A stretch of DNA of 64,000 nt, taken from contig CAVSBW010000003.1 in assembly GCA_963726295.1 (NCBI GenBank), forward strand, positions 1 through 64,000, read 5' to 3'. This document shows, piece after piece, positions 8,844-17,932 of this stretch (position 1 is its first letter; each line of letters begins with the position of its first letter). The DNA is from DASSQJ01 sp963726295. Its GTDB lineage: Bacteria; Actinomycetota; Actinomycetes; Actinomycetales; Dermatophilaceae. The notes below the pieces were generated by a model. It did not search any database and had not been told where the DNA came from. It saw nothing but the letters and a program-made list of their open reading frames with translations. Made by a program: the position numbers and the translations under genes.

Positions 8844-9629
8844 ATGACACCCCGCCCCCTGGCCTTCGAGGAGCACGTGGCCGGGCTCGAGGCGGCGGTG
8901 GAGCGGCTGGCCGGCTGGTCCCGGGAGGCCGGTGAGGGCGCGGAGGTACCGACCTGCCCGGGGTGGCGGGTGCGCGACCTGCTCGCCCACCAGGGGATGG
9001 TGCACCGCTGGGCGACCGCGACCGTCCTCGGGGTCGACCGGAGCTCCCTCGACTCCGGCGCGCTCGAGGCGGAGGGCCTGGGCGCCGAGGACCCTGTGGG
9101 GTGGCTGCGAGCCGGTGCCGGCGACCTCGTCGCGGCCCTGCGCTCCGCCCCGGAGGACCTCGAGGCCTTCACGTTCCTCAAGGAGGCGCCTCCGGCACGG
9201 CTCTTCTGGGCTCGGCGCCAGCACCACGAGACGACGGTGCACGCCCTCGACGCCCTGGCGGCCCGCGACGCGCGGCAGCCCACCGCAGATGACGCGTGGT
9301 TCGGCGACGACGTCGCCCTCGACGGGATCGACGAGCTGCTCGTCGGGTTCTGGCAGCGGCGCACCACGGGCCCCCGCGCCCCGGAGGAGGCGCCGTACAC
9401 CGCGGTCGTGGCGGCCGGGCGGGGGGAGCGGTGGCGGCTCGACGTGAGCAGCGACCCCCTGCGGACGCGGCACCTCGGGAGTGACGAGCCCGCGCCCGGC
9501 GGGTCCGACGTCATCGGTGGGACGGCGGCGGACCTCTACCTGGCGCTCTGGAACCGGGGTGGTGACGTCGACGACCCGGGCAGGCTCCTCGAGCGCTGGC
9601 GGGGGCGCGGCAGCGTCCGCTGGAGCTGA
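8844..9629 (+). CDS. maleylpyruvate isomerase-family, mycothiol-dependent DinB-like protein
   Basis: A 261-residue protein with an N-terminal MDMPI/DinB four-helix bundle: VPTCPGWRVRDLLAHQGMVHRWAT supplies the usual CPGW and H-x3-H region, and the second half has the RQHHETTVHALDA metal-histidine segment and EIDELLVGFW-like helix. The family includes mycothiol-dependent maleylpyruvate isomerase and many uncharacterised mycothiol S-transferases, so the reaction cannot be named. ATG at 8844 is chosen because it begins the conserved FEEHVAGLE region and lies 6 bases after a CACACT box. It follows the dioxygenase by 64 bases on the same strand; a functional link is possible but not shown. Confidence 0.85.
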   Translation: MTPRPLAFEEHVAGLEAAVERLAGWSREAGEGAEVPTCPGWRVRDLLAHQGMVHRWATATVLGVDRSSLDSGALEAEGLGAEDPVGWLRAGAGDLVAALRSAPEDLEAFTFLKEAPPARLFWARRQHHETTVHALDALAARDARQPTADDAWFGDDVALDGIDELLVGFWQRRTTGPRAPEEAPYTAVVAAGRGERWRLDVSSDPLRTRHLGSDEPAPGGSDVIGGTAADLYLALWNRGGDVDDPGRLLERWRGRGSVRWS

Positions 9630-9730
9630 CTCCGACGCCGGGCGCACCCGACGGCCGGGCGGGCGCCAACCGATGAGTCCACGGGCCGGTGCCGGTCACA
9701 ACGGTGGACGACGACGAGAGGGTGACCGTC

Positions 9731-10027
9731 ATGGACGAGCACGACGCCACGAAGCCCGGGCCACTGGACCTCACGTTCGAGGAGAGCCTGGTGCGCAGCG
9801 ACGCCGACGGCGGCTGGACCTATGTCGTCTGGGAGCGGTCCACCGAGGTCTTCGGGACCCGCGGCCTGGTCAAGGTCGCCGGAACCGTCGACGAGGTGCC
9901 GTTCCGCACCTCGTTCATGGCCCTCGGCGACGGTCGGCACAAGCTGCCGATCACGGCGGTGACCCTCGGGCGGCTCGGCAAGGGAGTCGGCGACCGAATC
10001 GTCGTCCACCTCACCGAGCGTCGCTGA
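9731..10027 (+). CDS. DUF1905 domain protein
   Basis: A 98-residue protein with the compact beta-barrel pattern of DUF1905: WTYVVWERSTEVFGTRGLVKVAGTVDEVPFRTSFMALGDGRHKLPIT, ending in LGKGVGDRIVVHL. No transmembrane segment or signal peptide is present. The domain often occurs with YdeI/OmpD-associated (OmdA) domains, absent here; no biochemical role is established. ATG at 9731 is preceded by AGAGGGTGACC as a weak ribosome site. Its last 17 bases overlap the convergent membrane-protein gene. Confidence 0.8.
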   Translation: MDEHDATKPGPLDLTFEESLVRSDADGGWTYVVWERSTEVFGTRGLVKVAGTVDEVPFRTSFMALGDGRHKLPITAVTLGRLGKGVGDRIVVHLTERR

Positions 10028-10511
10028 ACCGGCGGCGTTGCCGGGCCGCCAGCAGGGCCAGGCCCCGGACGCCGAGCACGAGCAGCACCCACGTCCACGG
10101 CGCCCAGAGCACGCCGCCCACCCCGTCGAGCACGTCGCCCCACGGGTCGTCGCCCCCGAGGGTGGCGGGTTCCGCACCCGGGGCGGCGTCCGCGGACCCC
10201 AGCGCCAGCATGCCGAGGACCGCTGCGGCCGCCCCGGTGGCGGGCACCAGCCACCGGGGCGCGGTGGAGACGAGCAGCGCCGGAACGGCGACGCCCAGGA
10301 CGACGGCGGCGGTGCCGTAGCCGGCGGCGGAGAGGCGGTAGTCGGCAGCATCGGGGCTGTCCCCGAAGAACTGGAGCCAGAGGACGCCGTACCCCACGAC
10401 CACCCCGTTGATCGCGGTGGCGAGCACCGCGAGGAACCACAGCGTGGCGATGCCGAGGCGGCGGACGGTGGAGGGGGCGGCGTCCGCCCGGGTGTCGTGG
10501 TCGGGCTGCAT
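10011..10511 (-). CDS. hypothetical integral membrane protein
   Basis: A 166-residue protein not recognised as a named family. After a charged N-terminus (about 20 residues) there are four hydrophobic segments, roughly at residues 20-45 (WFLAVLATAINGVVVGYG), 63-80, 86-103 and 135-158, and a basic tail RQRRRFSDAR, consistent with a small four-helix membrane protein with both ends inside. ATG at 10511 lies 6 bases after CACGCT. The 3' end overlaps the convergent DUF1905 gene by 17 bases. No conserved catalytic residues are evident. Confidence 0.65.
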   Translation of the reverse strand: MQPDHDTRADAAPSTVRRLGIATLWFLAVLATAINGVVVGYGVLWLQFFGDSPDAADYRLSAAGYGTAAVVLGVAVPALLVSTAPRWLVPATGAAAAVLGMLALGSADAAPGAEPATLGGDDPWGDVLDGVGGVLWAPWTWVLLVLGVRGLALLAARQRRRFSDAR

Positions 10512-10611
10512 CCGGCCAGCGTGCACCGACCCGCCACCGACCCGCATCCGCCCCCGTACTCAGGTCGGTCGGCCTCCCGCGGCTACCCTCACCGCGTGCC
10601 GGGCTCTTGGC

Positions 10612-11331
10612 TCAGGCGGCGAGGTGCTCGTCGAGGAATGCCACGATGCGGCCCCAGGCCTCGCGCGCGGAATCGGGCTCGGGCCCGACGTGGAGGAGCC
10701 GGGACACCGGCCGCATCCACCACGGGGAGAGGTCGCGCGGGTTGAGGAACGAGTGACCGGCGCGGGGGTACTCGGTGACGTCGTGCGGCACCCCGCGCGC
10801 CTCGAGTGCGCTCTGGAGCCGCTCCGCCGCGCCGCTGAACCCGCTGTCGCGCCCGCCGTAGCTCGCGACCACCGGGCAGGCGCCGTCCAGGGCGTCGGGC
10901 GTGTCCGGCAGCATCCCGTAGTTCACCGCGGCCGCCCCCCATCCCGGCCGTCCGGCGAGCACCAGCGCGAACCCTCCCCCCATGCAGAACCCGATGACTC
11001 CCACCCTCCCCGTGCAGCGGTCGTCGGACACGAGCCACGACCGCGCCGCCTCGATGTCGTCGAACGCCGGGCCACTGCCGCGCCGCAGCGCCGCGAACGT
11101 CGCCCGCAGGCAGGCGATCCGGCGTCCCCGCGAGAACAGGTCGGGCGCGAGCACGAGGTACCCGGCCCGGGCCAGCCGTTCGGCGTGCGCGCGCATGTTG
11201 TCGTCGAGCCCGAAGGCCTCGTGCACGAGCACCAGCCCCGGCCACGGCCCCTCACCGGCCGGCACGACCAGGTGCCCCGGGAGGTCGCCGACCGACACCG
11301 ACGACGATGTCGGGGCCGGGGCGTCGGCCAC
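10612..11331 (-). CDS. dienelactone hydrolase-family protein
   Basis: A 239-residue alpha/beta hydrolase of the dienelactone hydrolase type. The nucleophile is a cysteine in GFCMGGG, the acid lies in SYGGRDSGFS, and the histidine in RAGHSFLNP completes a Cys-Asp-His triad. The family hydrolyses cyclic lactones in aromatic degradation or related esters; the substrate is unknown. The start is GTG at 11331, five bases after the stop of the upstream small membrane-protein gene and with AGGGA about 10 bases before it, so it is likely the last gene of the symporter operon. A second member of the family lies at 51.6-52.3 kb. Confidence 0.83.
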   Translation of the reverse strand: MADAPAPTSSSVSVGDLPGHLVVPAGEGPWPGLVLVHEAFGLDDNMRAHAERLARAGYLVLAPDLFSRGRRIACLRATFAALRRGSGPAFDDIEAARSWLVSDDRCTGRVGVIGFCMGGGFALVLAGRPGWGAAAVNYGMLPDTPDALDGACPVVASYGGRDSGFSGAAERLQSALEARGVPHDVTEYPRAGHSFLNPRDLSPWWMRPVSRLLHVGPEPDSAREAWGRIVAFLDEHLAA

Positions 11332-11336
11332 GACGG

Positions 11337-11621
11337 TCAGTCCCTGGGCTTCTTGCGCGGTGCCGGGCGGGTCTCGTCGTCGCCGACGGGCTCGACGTGT
11401 TCGGGCACCTTGACCGGCCGCAGCCGCGACCAGGTGACGAACACGATGCCGACGAGCGTGAGCGCGATCCCCGCCCACAGGTTGGCGTTGATGCCACCGG
11501 TCTTGTCGGTCTCAGGGTCGGCGAACAGCCCCATGAGCAGGAGGATGATGCCGTAGACACCCATGAGGACACCGATGACGTTGCGGATGTCGAAGGCACC
11601 TGCGTCGTGCTTCTCTGCCAT
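11337..11621 (-). CDS. small two-helix membrane protein, symporter partner
   Basis: A 94-residue protein with two transmembrane helices (about residues 14-33 and 47-65) and a charged C-terminal tail rich in K, R, P and E. It starts 9 bases after the sodium symporter stop, with a strong ribosome site GAGGAGG, so it is co-transcribed. Small membrane proteins often accompany SSS-family symporters in Actinobacteria, possibly as accessory subunits, but no function is established. Not recognised as a named domain. Confidence 0.75.
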   Translation of the reverse strand: MAEKHDAGAFDIRNVIGVLMGVYGIILLLMGLFADPETDKTGGINANLWAGIALTLVGIVFVTWSRLRPVKVPEHVEPVGDDETRPAPRKKPRD

Positions 11622-11630
11622 CGCTCCTCC

Positions 11631-13427
11631 TCAGACCAGGACGTTCAGGACGATGACCATGGCCAGTGCCAGCCCGGCGAGCGGCACGGTGCGCCGGTAC
11701 CACGGGTAGCCGGCCTCGTTCGGGTCGGTGCGCTCGTCGACCGGCGTCTCCGAGTACACCAGACCTCGCAGCTCCTCGACCGGCTTGGGCTCGGTGACCA
11801 TCGTGACCGCCACGGACACCCCGATGTCGACGATGAAGGCCGTGGATGCTGCGACGAAGGCCGCGCCCTGGCCGCCCAGAGGGATCACGCCCAGACTTGC
11901 CGAGCCGAATGCGTCCTCGCTGAGAAAGGCCACGAGAACAGCAGACAGCGTCCCCGCGACGAGACCGGTCCATCCCGCTGTGGCGGTCATCCGCTTCCAG
12001 AACATACCGAGGATGAACGTGGCGAACAGCGGCGCGTTGAAGAAGCCGAACAGCGTCTGGAGGTAGTCCATGACGTTGCTGAACGAGCTGGCGATGAACG
12101 CGGTGAAGATGGCGATCACCGTGGCGGCCACGGTCGCGAGGCGTCCGATGCGCAGGTAGTAGTCGTCGGAGCGGTCCTTGCGGATGTACCGCTCCCACAG
12201 GTCGTAGCTCAAGACGGTGTTGAAGGCAGAGATGTTGGCCGCCATGCCCGCCATGAACGCGGCGAGCAGGCCCGTGATGGCCAGGCCGAGCAGGCCGTTC
12301 GGCAGCAGGTCGCGCATGAGGTAGAGCATCGAGTCGTTGTAGGCGACCCCCTTCCCCGACGCCCCGCCCGGTGGGCTGCCACCTTGCTTGAGCTCCACGA
12401 TCTCGGGGACCAGCACCGCGGCGATCATGCCCGGGAGGATGGTGAGGAAGGGGATGAACATCTTCGGGAACGAGCCGATGACGGGGGTCTTGCGAGCCGA
12501 GGAGATCGAGTCCGAGGCCATGGCCCGCTGGACCTCGACGAAGTTCGTCGTCCAGTAGCCGAACGAGAGCACGAAGCCGAGGCCGAAGACGATGCCCACC
12601 ACCGACCAGAACGGGCTCTCGAACCCGGTCAAGGCCTGGCCCGGCCACGAGTTGAGCTGTTGGTCGGGCGGGGCGACCCCGGCGTCGGGCGGGGCCGTGA
12701 CGGCGACCTCGGTGACCTTCTGCTTCAGTCCCTCCCAGCCACCGACCCGGTTGAGGCCGATGAGCGAGAGCGGCAGCAGGCTGGCGACGATGACGAAGAA
12801 CTGGAGGACCTCGTTGTAGATGGCCGCCGAGAGCCCACCGAGGGTGATGTACGAGAGCACGATGATCGCCGCGATGATGAGCGCCACCCAGAGGGGCCAG
12901 CCGAGGAGGGCGTGGACGATCGACCCGAGGAGGAAGAGGTTGACGCCGGCGATGAGCAGCTGGGCCACCGCGAAGGAGAGCGCGTTGACCAGGTGCGCCG
13001 GCTTCCCGAAGCGCCGGAGCATGAACTCTGGGACCGAGCGCACCTTCGAGCCGTAGTAGAACGGCATCATCACGACGCCGAGGAAGAGCATCGCGGGGAT
13101 GGCGCCGACCCAGAAGTAGTGGACCGTGGCGGCGCCGATCTCGGCGCCGTTGGCCGACATGCCCATGATCTCGACGGCGCCCAGGTTGGCGGAGATGAAC
13201 GCCAGGCCGGTCACCCATGCCGGCAGCGAGCGGCCGGAGAGGAAGAAGTCGATGGAGTCCGAGACCGAGCGTCGGGCCAGCAGGCCGATCCCCAGGACGA
13301 ACCCGAAGTAGATGATGAGGATGACGTAGTCGACGGGCGTGGCGTCGATGAGGGTGTCGGCCGCCGGCACCGCTGCCGTCACGGACCCCGGAACTGACCC
13401 CGCCACCTGGAGAACGCCTGCCACCAC
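11631..13427 (-). CDS. sodium:solute symporter, SSS (SLC5) family
   Basis: A membrane transporter of about 598 residues with 13-14 predicted helices. It contains the SSS signature regions: SVSDSIDFFLSGRSLPAWVTGLAFISANLGAVEIMG near helix 1-2, GGLSAAIYNEVLQFFVI, GYWTTNFVEVQRAMAS, and FMAGMAANISAFNTVLSYDLWERY. The sequence is closest in style to the SGLT/galactose-type branch, suggesting sodium-driven sugar or myo-inositol uptake, but the substrate is inferred only. GTG at 13427 has AAGAGG nine bases upstream; a GTG three codons earlier would leave no spacing. It leads a three-gene operon with the small membrane protein and dienelactone hydrolase. Confidence 0.9.
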   Translation of the reverse strand: MVAGVLQVAGSVPGSVTAAVPAADTLIDATPVDYVILIIYFGFVLGIGLLARRSVSDSIDFFLSGRSLPAWVTGLAFISANLGAVEIMGMSANGAEIGAATVHYFWVGAIPAMLFLGVVMMPFYYGSKVRSVPEFMLRRFGKPAHLVNALSFAVAQLLIAGVNLFLLGSIVHALLGWPLWVALIIAAIIVLSYITLGGLSAAIYNEVLQFFVIVASLLPLSLIGLNRVGGWEGLKQKVTEVAVTAPPDAGVAPPDQQLNSWPGQALTGFESPFWSVVGIVFGLGFVLSFGYWTTNFVEVQRAMASDSISSARKTPVIGSFPKMFIPFLTILPGMIAAVLVPEIVELKQGGSPPGGASGKGVAYNDSMLYLMRDLLPNGLLGLAITGLLAAFMAGMAANISAFNTVLSYDLWERYIRKDRSDDYYLRIGRLATVAATVIAIFTAFIASSFSNVMDYLQTLFGFFNAPLFATFILGMFWKRMTATAGWTGLVAGTLSAVLVAFLSEDAFGSASLGVIPLGGQGAAFVAASTAFIVDIGVSVAVTMVTEPKPVEELRGLVYSETPVDERTDPNEAGYPWYRRTVPLAGLALAMVIVLNVLV

Positions 13428-13528
13428 GTCAACCACCCTCTTCGTCGAGCGCGCGTCTGCCCCCTCGGGGCCCTCGCGCCACGCTAGCGGCGACGAGGCC
13501 GGAGGGCCTCTCGGGAGGACGGACGAAA

Positions 13529-15550
13529 TCAGCGGCCAGGGGCGACCGGGACCGGCTCCTCCTCGTCGAGGTCGGTGGCGGCGCCCTCGAACTGCGCGGC
13601 GTAGAGGCGGGCGAAGGCACCACCCGCGGCGAGGAGCTCGGCGTGGCTGCCGCGCTCGACGATCCGACCGTCCTCCATGACGAGGATGAGATCGGCGTCG
13701 CGGATCGTGCTCAGCCGGTGGGCGATGACGAAGCTCGTCCGGTCCGAGCGCAGGTTCGACATCGCCTGCTGGAGCAGCAGCTCGGTGCGGGTGTCGACCG
13801 ACGAGGTCGCCTCGTCGAGGATCAGCAGCGCCGGGTCGGAGAGGAAGGCCCGCGCGATGGTGATCAGCTGTCGCTCACCGGCGCTGATGTTGTCGGCCTC
13901 GGCGTTGAGCACCGTGTCGTACCCGTCGGGCAGCGAGTGGACGAAGCGGTCGACGTACGTCGCCCGAGCCGCCTCCAGCACCTCGTCGTCGGTCGCACCC
14001 GGGCGGCCGTACGCGATGTTGTCGTGGATCGTGCCCCCGAACAGCCACGTGTCCTGGAGGACCATCCCGATGCGCGAGCGCAGGTCGTGCCTGGTGAGGT
14101 CCCTGATGTCGACGCCGTCGAGGGTGATCCGACCGCCATCCAGCTCGTAGAACCGGAGGATGAGGTTGACCAGCGTGGTCTTGCCCGCGCCGGTGGGACC
14201 GACGATGGCGACGGTCTGGCCGGGGTCGACCTCGAGGTCGAGGTGCTCGATGAGGGGGTTCTGCGCGTCGTAGGAGAACGAGACGCCGTCGAAGACGACC
14301 TGCCCTCGGGGGTCCTCGATCCGCACCGGCGCCGCGGACTCCTCCTCCTGCTCGGGGGTGTCGAGCACTTCGAAGACGCGCTCGGCGGAGGCGACCCCGC
14401 TCTGCATGAGGTTGGCCATCGAGGCGACCTGCGTCAGCGGCTGGGTGAACTGGCGCGAGTACTGGATGAAGGCCTGGACGTCGCCGAGGCTCATCGTCCC
14501 CGTCGCGACGCGGTACCCCCCGACGACGGCGATGGCGACGTAGTTGAGGTTCCCGATGAACATCATCGTCGGCATGATGATGCCGCTGATGAAGGAGGCC
14601 CGGAAGCTCGCGTGGTGGAGCGAGCCGTTGGCCCGGTCGAACTGCCGGTCCACCTCGTCCTGGCGGCCGAAGACCTTGACGAGCTCGTGGCCCGTGAAGG
14701 TCTCCTCGACGACGCCGCCCAGCTCACCGGTGCTCTTCCACTGCTGGACGAAGTGCCCCTGGGAGCGCTTGCCGATCATCGCGGTCACGACCATCGTCAC
14801 CGGGATCGTCACGAGGGCGATGACCGCGAGGAGCGGCGAGATCCACACCATCATCGCGATCATCGCGACGACGGTGAGCAGCGAGGTGAGCAGCTGGCTC
14901 AGGGTCTGCTGGAGGCTCTGGGCGACGTTGTCGATGTCGTTGGTCACCCGGCTGAGCAGCTCGCCGCGGGGCTGCTGGTCGAAGTACGGCAGCGGGAGGC
15001 GGTTCAGCTTGTCCTCGACGTCGCGCCGGAGCCGGAAGATGGTCTTGTTCACCGCGCCGGTGAGCAGGTAGCCCTGGAGCCACTGGAGCAGCGCAGCGAC
15101 CACGTAGATGACGAGGACGATCAGCAGCACCCGGCCGACGGCCGAGAAGTCGATGCCCTGGCCGGGGACGATGTTGTCCATCGCGGCGAGCATCTCGGCC
15201 ACCCGGTCCTGACCGGCCAGCCGCAGCCCGTCGACGGCCTGGGCCTGCGTGACGCCCGCGGGGATCTGCGCGCTGAAGACCCCCGCGAAGATGAGGTCGG
15301 TGGCGCGGCCGAGGATCTTCGGCCCCACCGCGTTGAGCAGCACGCTGCCGAGGGCCAGGGCCAGCACGGTCGTGATGACGGTGCGCTCCGGTCGGAGCAG
15401 GCCGAGCACCCGCTTGGCGCTCGGCACGAAGTTCTGCGACTTCTCGGTCGGCTGGCCGATCATCGCGTGCGGCGGCCCGCCGCGTCGGACCCCGGCCGGG
15501 CCCCGACGGGCCTCGGCCGCCTTCTCCTCGGCGCTCTTCAGCTCGCTCAT
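13529..15550 (-). CDS. ABC exporter subunit (membrane plus ATPase), catalytic-Walker-B partner
   Basis: A 673-residue type IV ABC half-transporter: six helices in residues 45-370, then a nucleotide-binding domain with Walker A VGPTGAGKTT, Q-loop VLQDTWLF, Walker B LLILDEATSSVD with the catalytic glutamate, and H-loop IAHRLST. Its signature is unusual, ISAGERQ instead of LSGGQ. In heterodimeric exporters one subunit keeps the glutamate while its own signature serves the degenerate site, which fits. It overlaps the upstream ABC gene by four bases (ATGA), so the two form an obligate pair. Substrate unknown; multidrug or lipid export is typical. Control is by the TetR gene at the head of the operon. 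Confidence 0.93.
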   Translation of the reverse strand: MSELKSAEEKAAEARRGPAGVRRGGPPHAMIGQPTEKSQNFVPSAKRVLGLLRPERTVITTVLALALGSVLLNAVGPKILGRATDLIFAGVFSAQIPAGVTQAQAVDGLRLAGQDRVAEMLAAMDNIVPGQGIDFSAVGRVLLIVLVIYVVAALLQWLQGYLLTGAVNKTIFRLRRDVEDKLNRLPLPYFDQQPRGELLSRVTNDIDNVAQSLQQTLSQLLTSLLTVVAMIAMMVWISPLLAVIALVTIPVTMVVTAMIGKRSQGHFVQQWKSTGELGGVVEETFTGHELVKVFGRQDEVDRQFDRANGSLHHASFRASFISGIIMPTMMFIGNLNYVAIAVVGGYRVATGTMSLGDVQAFIQYSRQFTQPLTQVASMANLMQSGVASAERVFEVLDTPEQEEESAAPVRIEDPRGQVVFDGVSFSYDAQNPLIEHLDLEVDPGQTVAIVGPTGAGKTTLVNLILRFYELDGGRITLDGVDIRDLTRHDLRSRIGMVLQDTWLFGGTIHDNIAYGRPGATDDEVLEAARATYVDRFVHSLPDGYDTVLNAEADNISAGERQLITIARAFLSDPALLILDEATSSVDTRTELLLQQAMSNLRSDRTSFVIAHRLSTIRDADLILVMEDGRIVERGSHAELLAAGGAFARLYAAQFEGAATDLDEEEPVPVAPGR

Positions 15551-17280
15551 GCCACCTCCTCCACTGCCTGCTGGGACTCGACGATCTCGCCGTACGTGGG
15601 ACACGTGGCCAGCAGCTCGTCGTGGGTGCCGTCGCCGACGACGACGCCGTCGTCGAGGACGAGGATGCGGTCGGCGTGGATGATCGTCGACACGCGCTGG
15701 GCCACGACGAGGACCGTCGACTGCCGGGTCATCGGCCGCAGCGCCGCCCGGAGCCGGGAGTCGGTGGCGACGTCGAGGGCCGAGAAGGCGTCATCGAAGA
15801 GGTAGACGTCCGGGCGCTTGACCAGGGCCCGGGCGATGGCCAGCCGCTGGCGCTGTCCGCCGCTTACGTTGGTGCCCCCCTGGGCGATCGGCGCGTCGAG
15901 CCCGCCGGGCATCGCGCGGACGAAGTCCTCAGCCTGGGCCACCCGCAGCGCCTCCCAGAGGTCGTCGTCGGTGGCGTCCGGGCCGCCGTAGCGCAGGTTG
16001 CTCGCGACGGTGCCGGTGAAGAGGTACGGACGCTGGGGGACGAGCCCGATGCGCGACCAGACGTCCTCGAGCGCGGCCTCGCGGATGTCGACGCCGCCGA
16101 GGAGCACCTGCCCGGAGGTGACGTCGTGCAGGCGCGGCACGAGGTTGACCAGCGTGCTCTTCCCGGCGCCCGTGGAGCCGACGACGGCGGTGGTGGTGCC
16201 GGGGAGCGCGGTGAACGACACCTCGTGCAGCACCGCCGCCTCGGCCCCCGGGTACGCGAACGTCACGCCACGGAGCTCGACCGTGGTGGGGCCGGCCGGG
16301 ATCGGGACGGCGACCGACGGCGCGCGCACCGAGGACTCGGTGTCGAGGACCTCCAGGATCCGGCCGGCCGAGACCGACGCACGCGGCAGCATCATCGACA
16401 TGAAGGTCGCCATCATCACCGACATGAGGATCTGGATGAGGTAGGCCATGAAGGCCGTGAGCGCGCCGATCTCCATCTGCCCCTGCTCCACCCGGTGGGC
16501 GCCGAACCAGAGCACCGCCACCGTGGAGGCGTTGAAGATGACCATGACGATCGGGAAGGCCAGGGCCATGAGCCGGCCGACGGCGAGCGCCGTGCCGGTG
16601 TAGGTGCGGTTGGCCCCGGCGAACCGCTCGCGCTCGACGTCCTCCCGGACGAAGGCCCGGACGACGCGGATGCCGGTGATCTGCTCGCGCAGGATCCGGT
16701 TGACGGTGTCGACGGCCCGCTGCATGGCCTGGAAGTGCGGGATCATCCGCCAGATGACGAGGCCGACCGACACTCCGAGCAGCGGCACGGCCACCGCGAC
16801 CAGCCAGGAGAGGCCGACGTCCTCGCGGACGGCCATGACGATGCCGCCGACCATCATGATCGGCGCGGTCACCATCATCGCCAGCATCATGTAGGTGATC
16901 TGCTGCACCTGGGTGACGTCGTTGGTGTTGCGGCTGATCAGCGTGGGGGCCCCGAAGCGCGAGACCTCCTGCGCGGAGAAGCCACCGACTCGGCGGAACA
17001 GCGCCTGCCGGACGTCTCGGCCCAGGGAGGCCGCGGTGAGGGCGCCGATGCGGGTGGCGCCGATGGTCGCGACGACCTGCACGAGGGAGACCACGAGCAT
17101 CGCCGCGCCGGCGGTGAGGATGAAGCCGGTGTCACCGGTGGCGACGCCCTCGTCGATGATCCGGCCGTTGAGGGTCGGCAGGTAGAGCGAGGCGAGCGTG
17201 CCGACGAGCTGGAGGGCGAGGAGCAGCCCGAGCGGGCCGGAGTACGGCGTGAGGTGGGTGCGGAGCAGGCGGTAGAGCAT
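15547..17280 (-). CDS. ABC exporter subunit (membrane plus ATPase), degenerate-site partner
   Basis: A 577-residue half-transporter with six helices (residues 15-310) and a nucleotide-binding domain: Walker A VGSTGAGKST, canonical signature VSGGQRQ, Walker B YLFDDAFSALD, and VVAQRVSTI in place of the H-loop. The catalytic glutamate is aspartate and the switch histidine is glutamine, the same changes known in the degenerate half of heterodimeric exporters such as TM287/288. Together with the next gene it should form one active and one inactive ATP site. The ATG at 17280 shares its A with the TetR stop (TGATG), so translation is coupled. Confidence 0.93.
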   Translation of the reverse strand: MLYRLLRTHLTPYSGPLGLLLALQLVGTLASLYLPTLNGRIIDEGVATGDTGFILTAGAAMLVVSLVQVVATIGATRIGALTAASLGRDVRQALFRRVGGFSAQEVSRFGAPTLISRNTNDVTQVQQITYMMLAMMVTAPIMMVGGIVMAVREDVGLSWLVAVAVPLLGVSVGLVIWRMIPHFQAMQRAVDTVNRILREQITGIRVVRAFVREDVERERFAGANRTYTGTALAVGRLMALAFPIVMVIFNASTVAVLWFGAHRVEQGQMEIGALTAFMAYLIQILMSVMMATFMSMMLPRASVSAGRILEVLDTESSVRAPSVAVPIPAGPTTVELRGVTFAYPGAEAAVLHEVSFTALPGTTTAVVGSTGAGKSTLVNLVPRLHDVTSGQVLLGGVDIREAALEDVWSRIGLVPQRPYLFTGTVASNLRYGGPDATDDDLWEALRVAQAEDFVRAMPGGLDAPIAQGGTNVSGGQRQRLAIARALVKRPDVYLFDDAFSALDVATDSRLRAALRPMTRQSTVLVVAQRVSTIIHADRILVLDDGVVVGDGTHDELLATCPTYGEIVESQQAVEEVA

Positions 17281-17864
17281 CAGGCGGTCCCTGCCTTCCG
17301 GGTGCCGTCGAGCACGACGGAGACGATGTCGGCCGGGTCGAGGCGGCCGGTGGACATGAAGGGGTGAACGCTGGAGAGGGTCAGCAGCTGGAGGAGGCCG
17401 ATGACCTCGTCGACGGGCTTGCGCAGCGAGTCGGCGTCCGCACCGATGAGGTCGGTGAACGCGGCGTCGACGGCCAGGTCGCGCGAGCCACGGCGCCGCT
17501 TGGGGTCGATGGGCGCCGGGGCGCCGGCGTGGTGCAGCACGGAGATCAGGCCCACGATGCGCTCGACGTGCTGCTGCATCACGGTGACCCCGAGGGTCAG
17601 GCGCTCGTCGAGGGGCAGGGTGGTGTCGATGGCCCGCAGCGCCGCCACCGCGGGGGCCGAGTCGAACACCGTCGCGGTGCAGGCGCCGACCAGCTCGTCC
17701 TTGGTGCCGAACGCGCGGAAGAGGGTGCCCTCGGCGATGCCGGCCGCATCGGCCACCTGTTTCGTGGTGAGGGCAGGCCCGTGTTCCTGGAGGAGCGGGA
17801 TGGCCACCTCGACGATCGCCGTCCGGCGGTCCTCGGGCCTCATGGCGGGGGCACGTGGGGTCAC
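17280..17864 (-). CDS. TetR-family repressor of the ABC exporter operon
   Basis: About 194 residues. The N-terminal helix-turn-helix is clear (RRTAIVEVAIPLLQEHG, TTKQVADAAGIAEGTLFRAFGTKDELV); the rest is a helical ligand-binding domain with no recognised ligand. The gene heads an operon with the two exporter subunits, the standard layout for drug-inducible export. GTG at 17864 lies exactly 8 bases after a good -10 box, so a leaderless start there is likely; the ATG at 17843 is an alternative. An inverted repeat lies inside the promoter, so autorepression relieved by the exported compound is the expected control. Confidence 0.9.
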   Translation of the reverse strand: MTPRAPAMRPEDRRTAIVEVAIPLLQEHGPALTTKQVADAAGIAEGTLFRAFGTKDELVGACTATVFDSAPAVAALRAIDTTLPLDERLTLGVTVMQQHVERIVGLISVLHHAGAPAPIDPKRRRGSRDLAVDAAFTDLIGADADSLRKPVDEVIGLLQLLTLSSVHPFMSTGRLDPADIVSVVLDGTRKAGTA

Positions 17865-17872
17865 GAGCGACC

Positions 17873-17901
17873 ACAATAAATGAGTGAGCACTCACTCACA
17901 A
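17873..17901 (-). promoter_or_regulatory. tetR promoter with TetR operator in the spacer
   Basis: On the minus strand, TTGTGA (17896-17901) and TATTGT (17873-17878) are separated by 17 bases, close to the sigma-70 consensus. The perfect inverted repeat TGAGTGAG-CA-CTCACTCA (17881-17898) fills the spacer, so a bound repressor would occlude RNA polymerase. The next GTG lies 8 bases beyond the -10 box. The repeat is seen directly; that the adjacent TetR protein binds it is inferred. Confidence 0.85.
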
Positions 17902-17932
17902 CTCGTTTTCGCACCCCGAACCTTCTGCGGGG

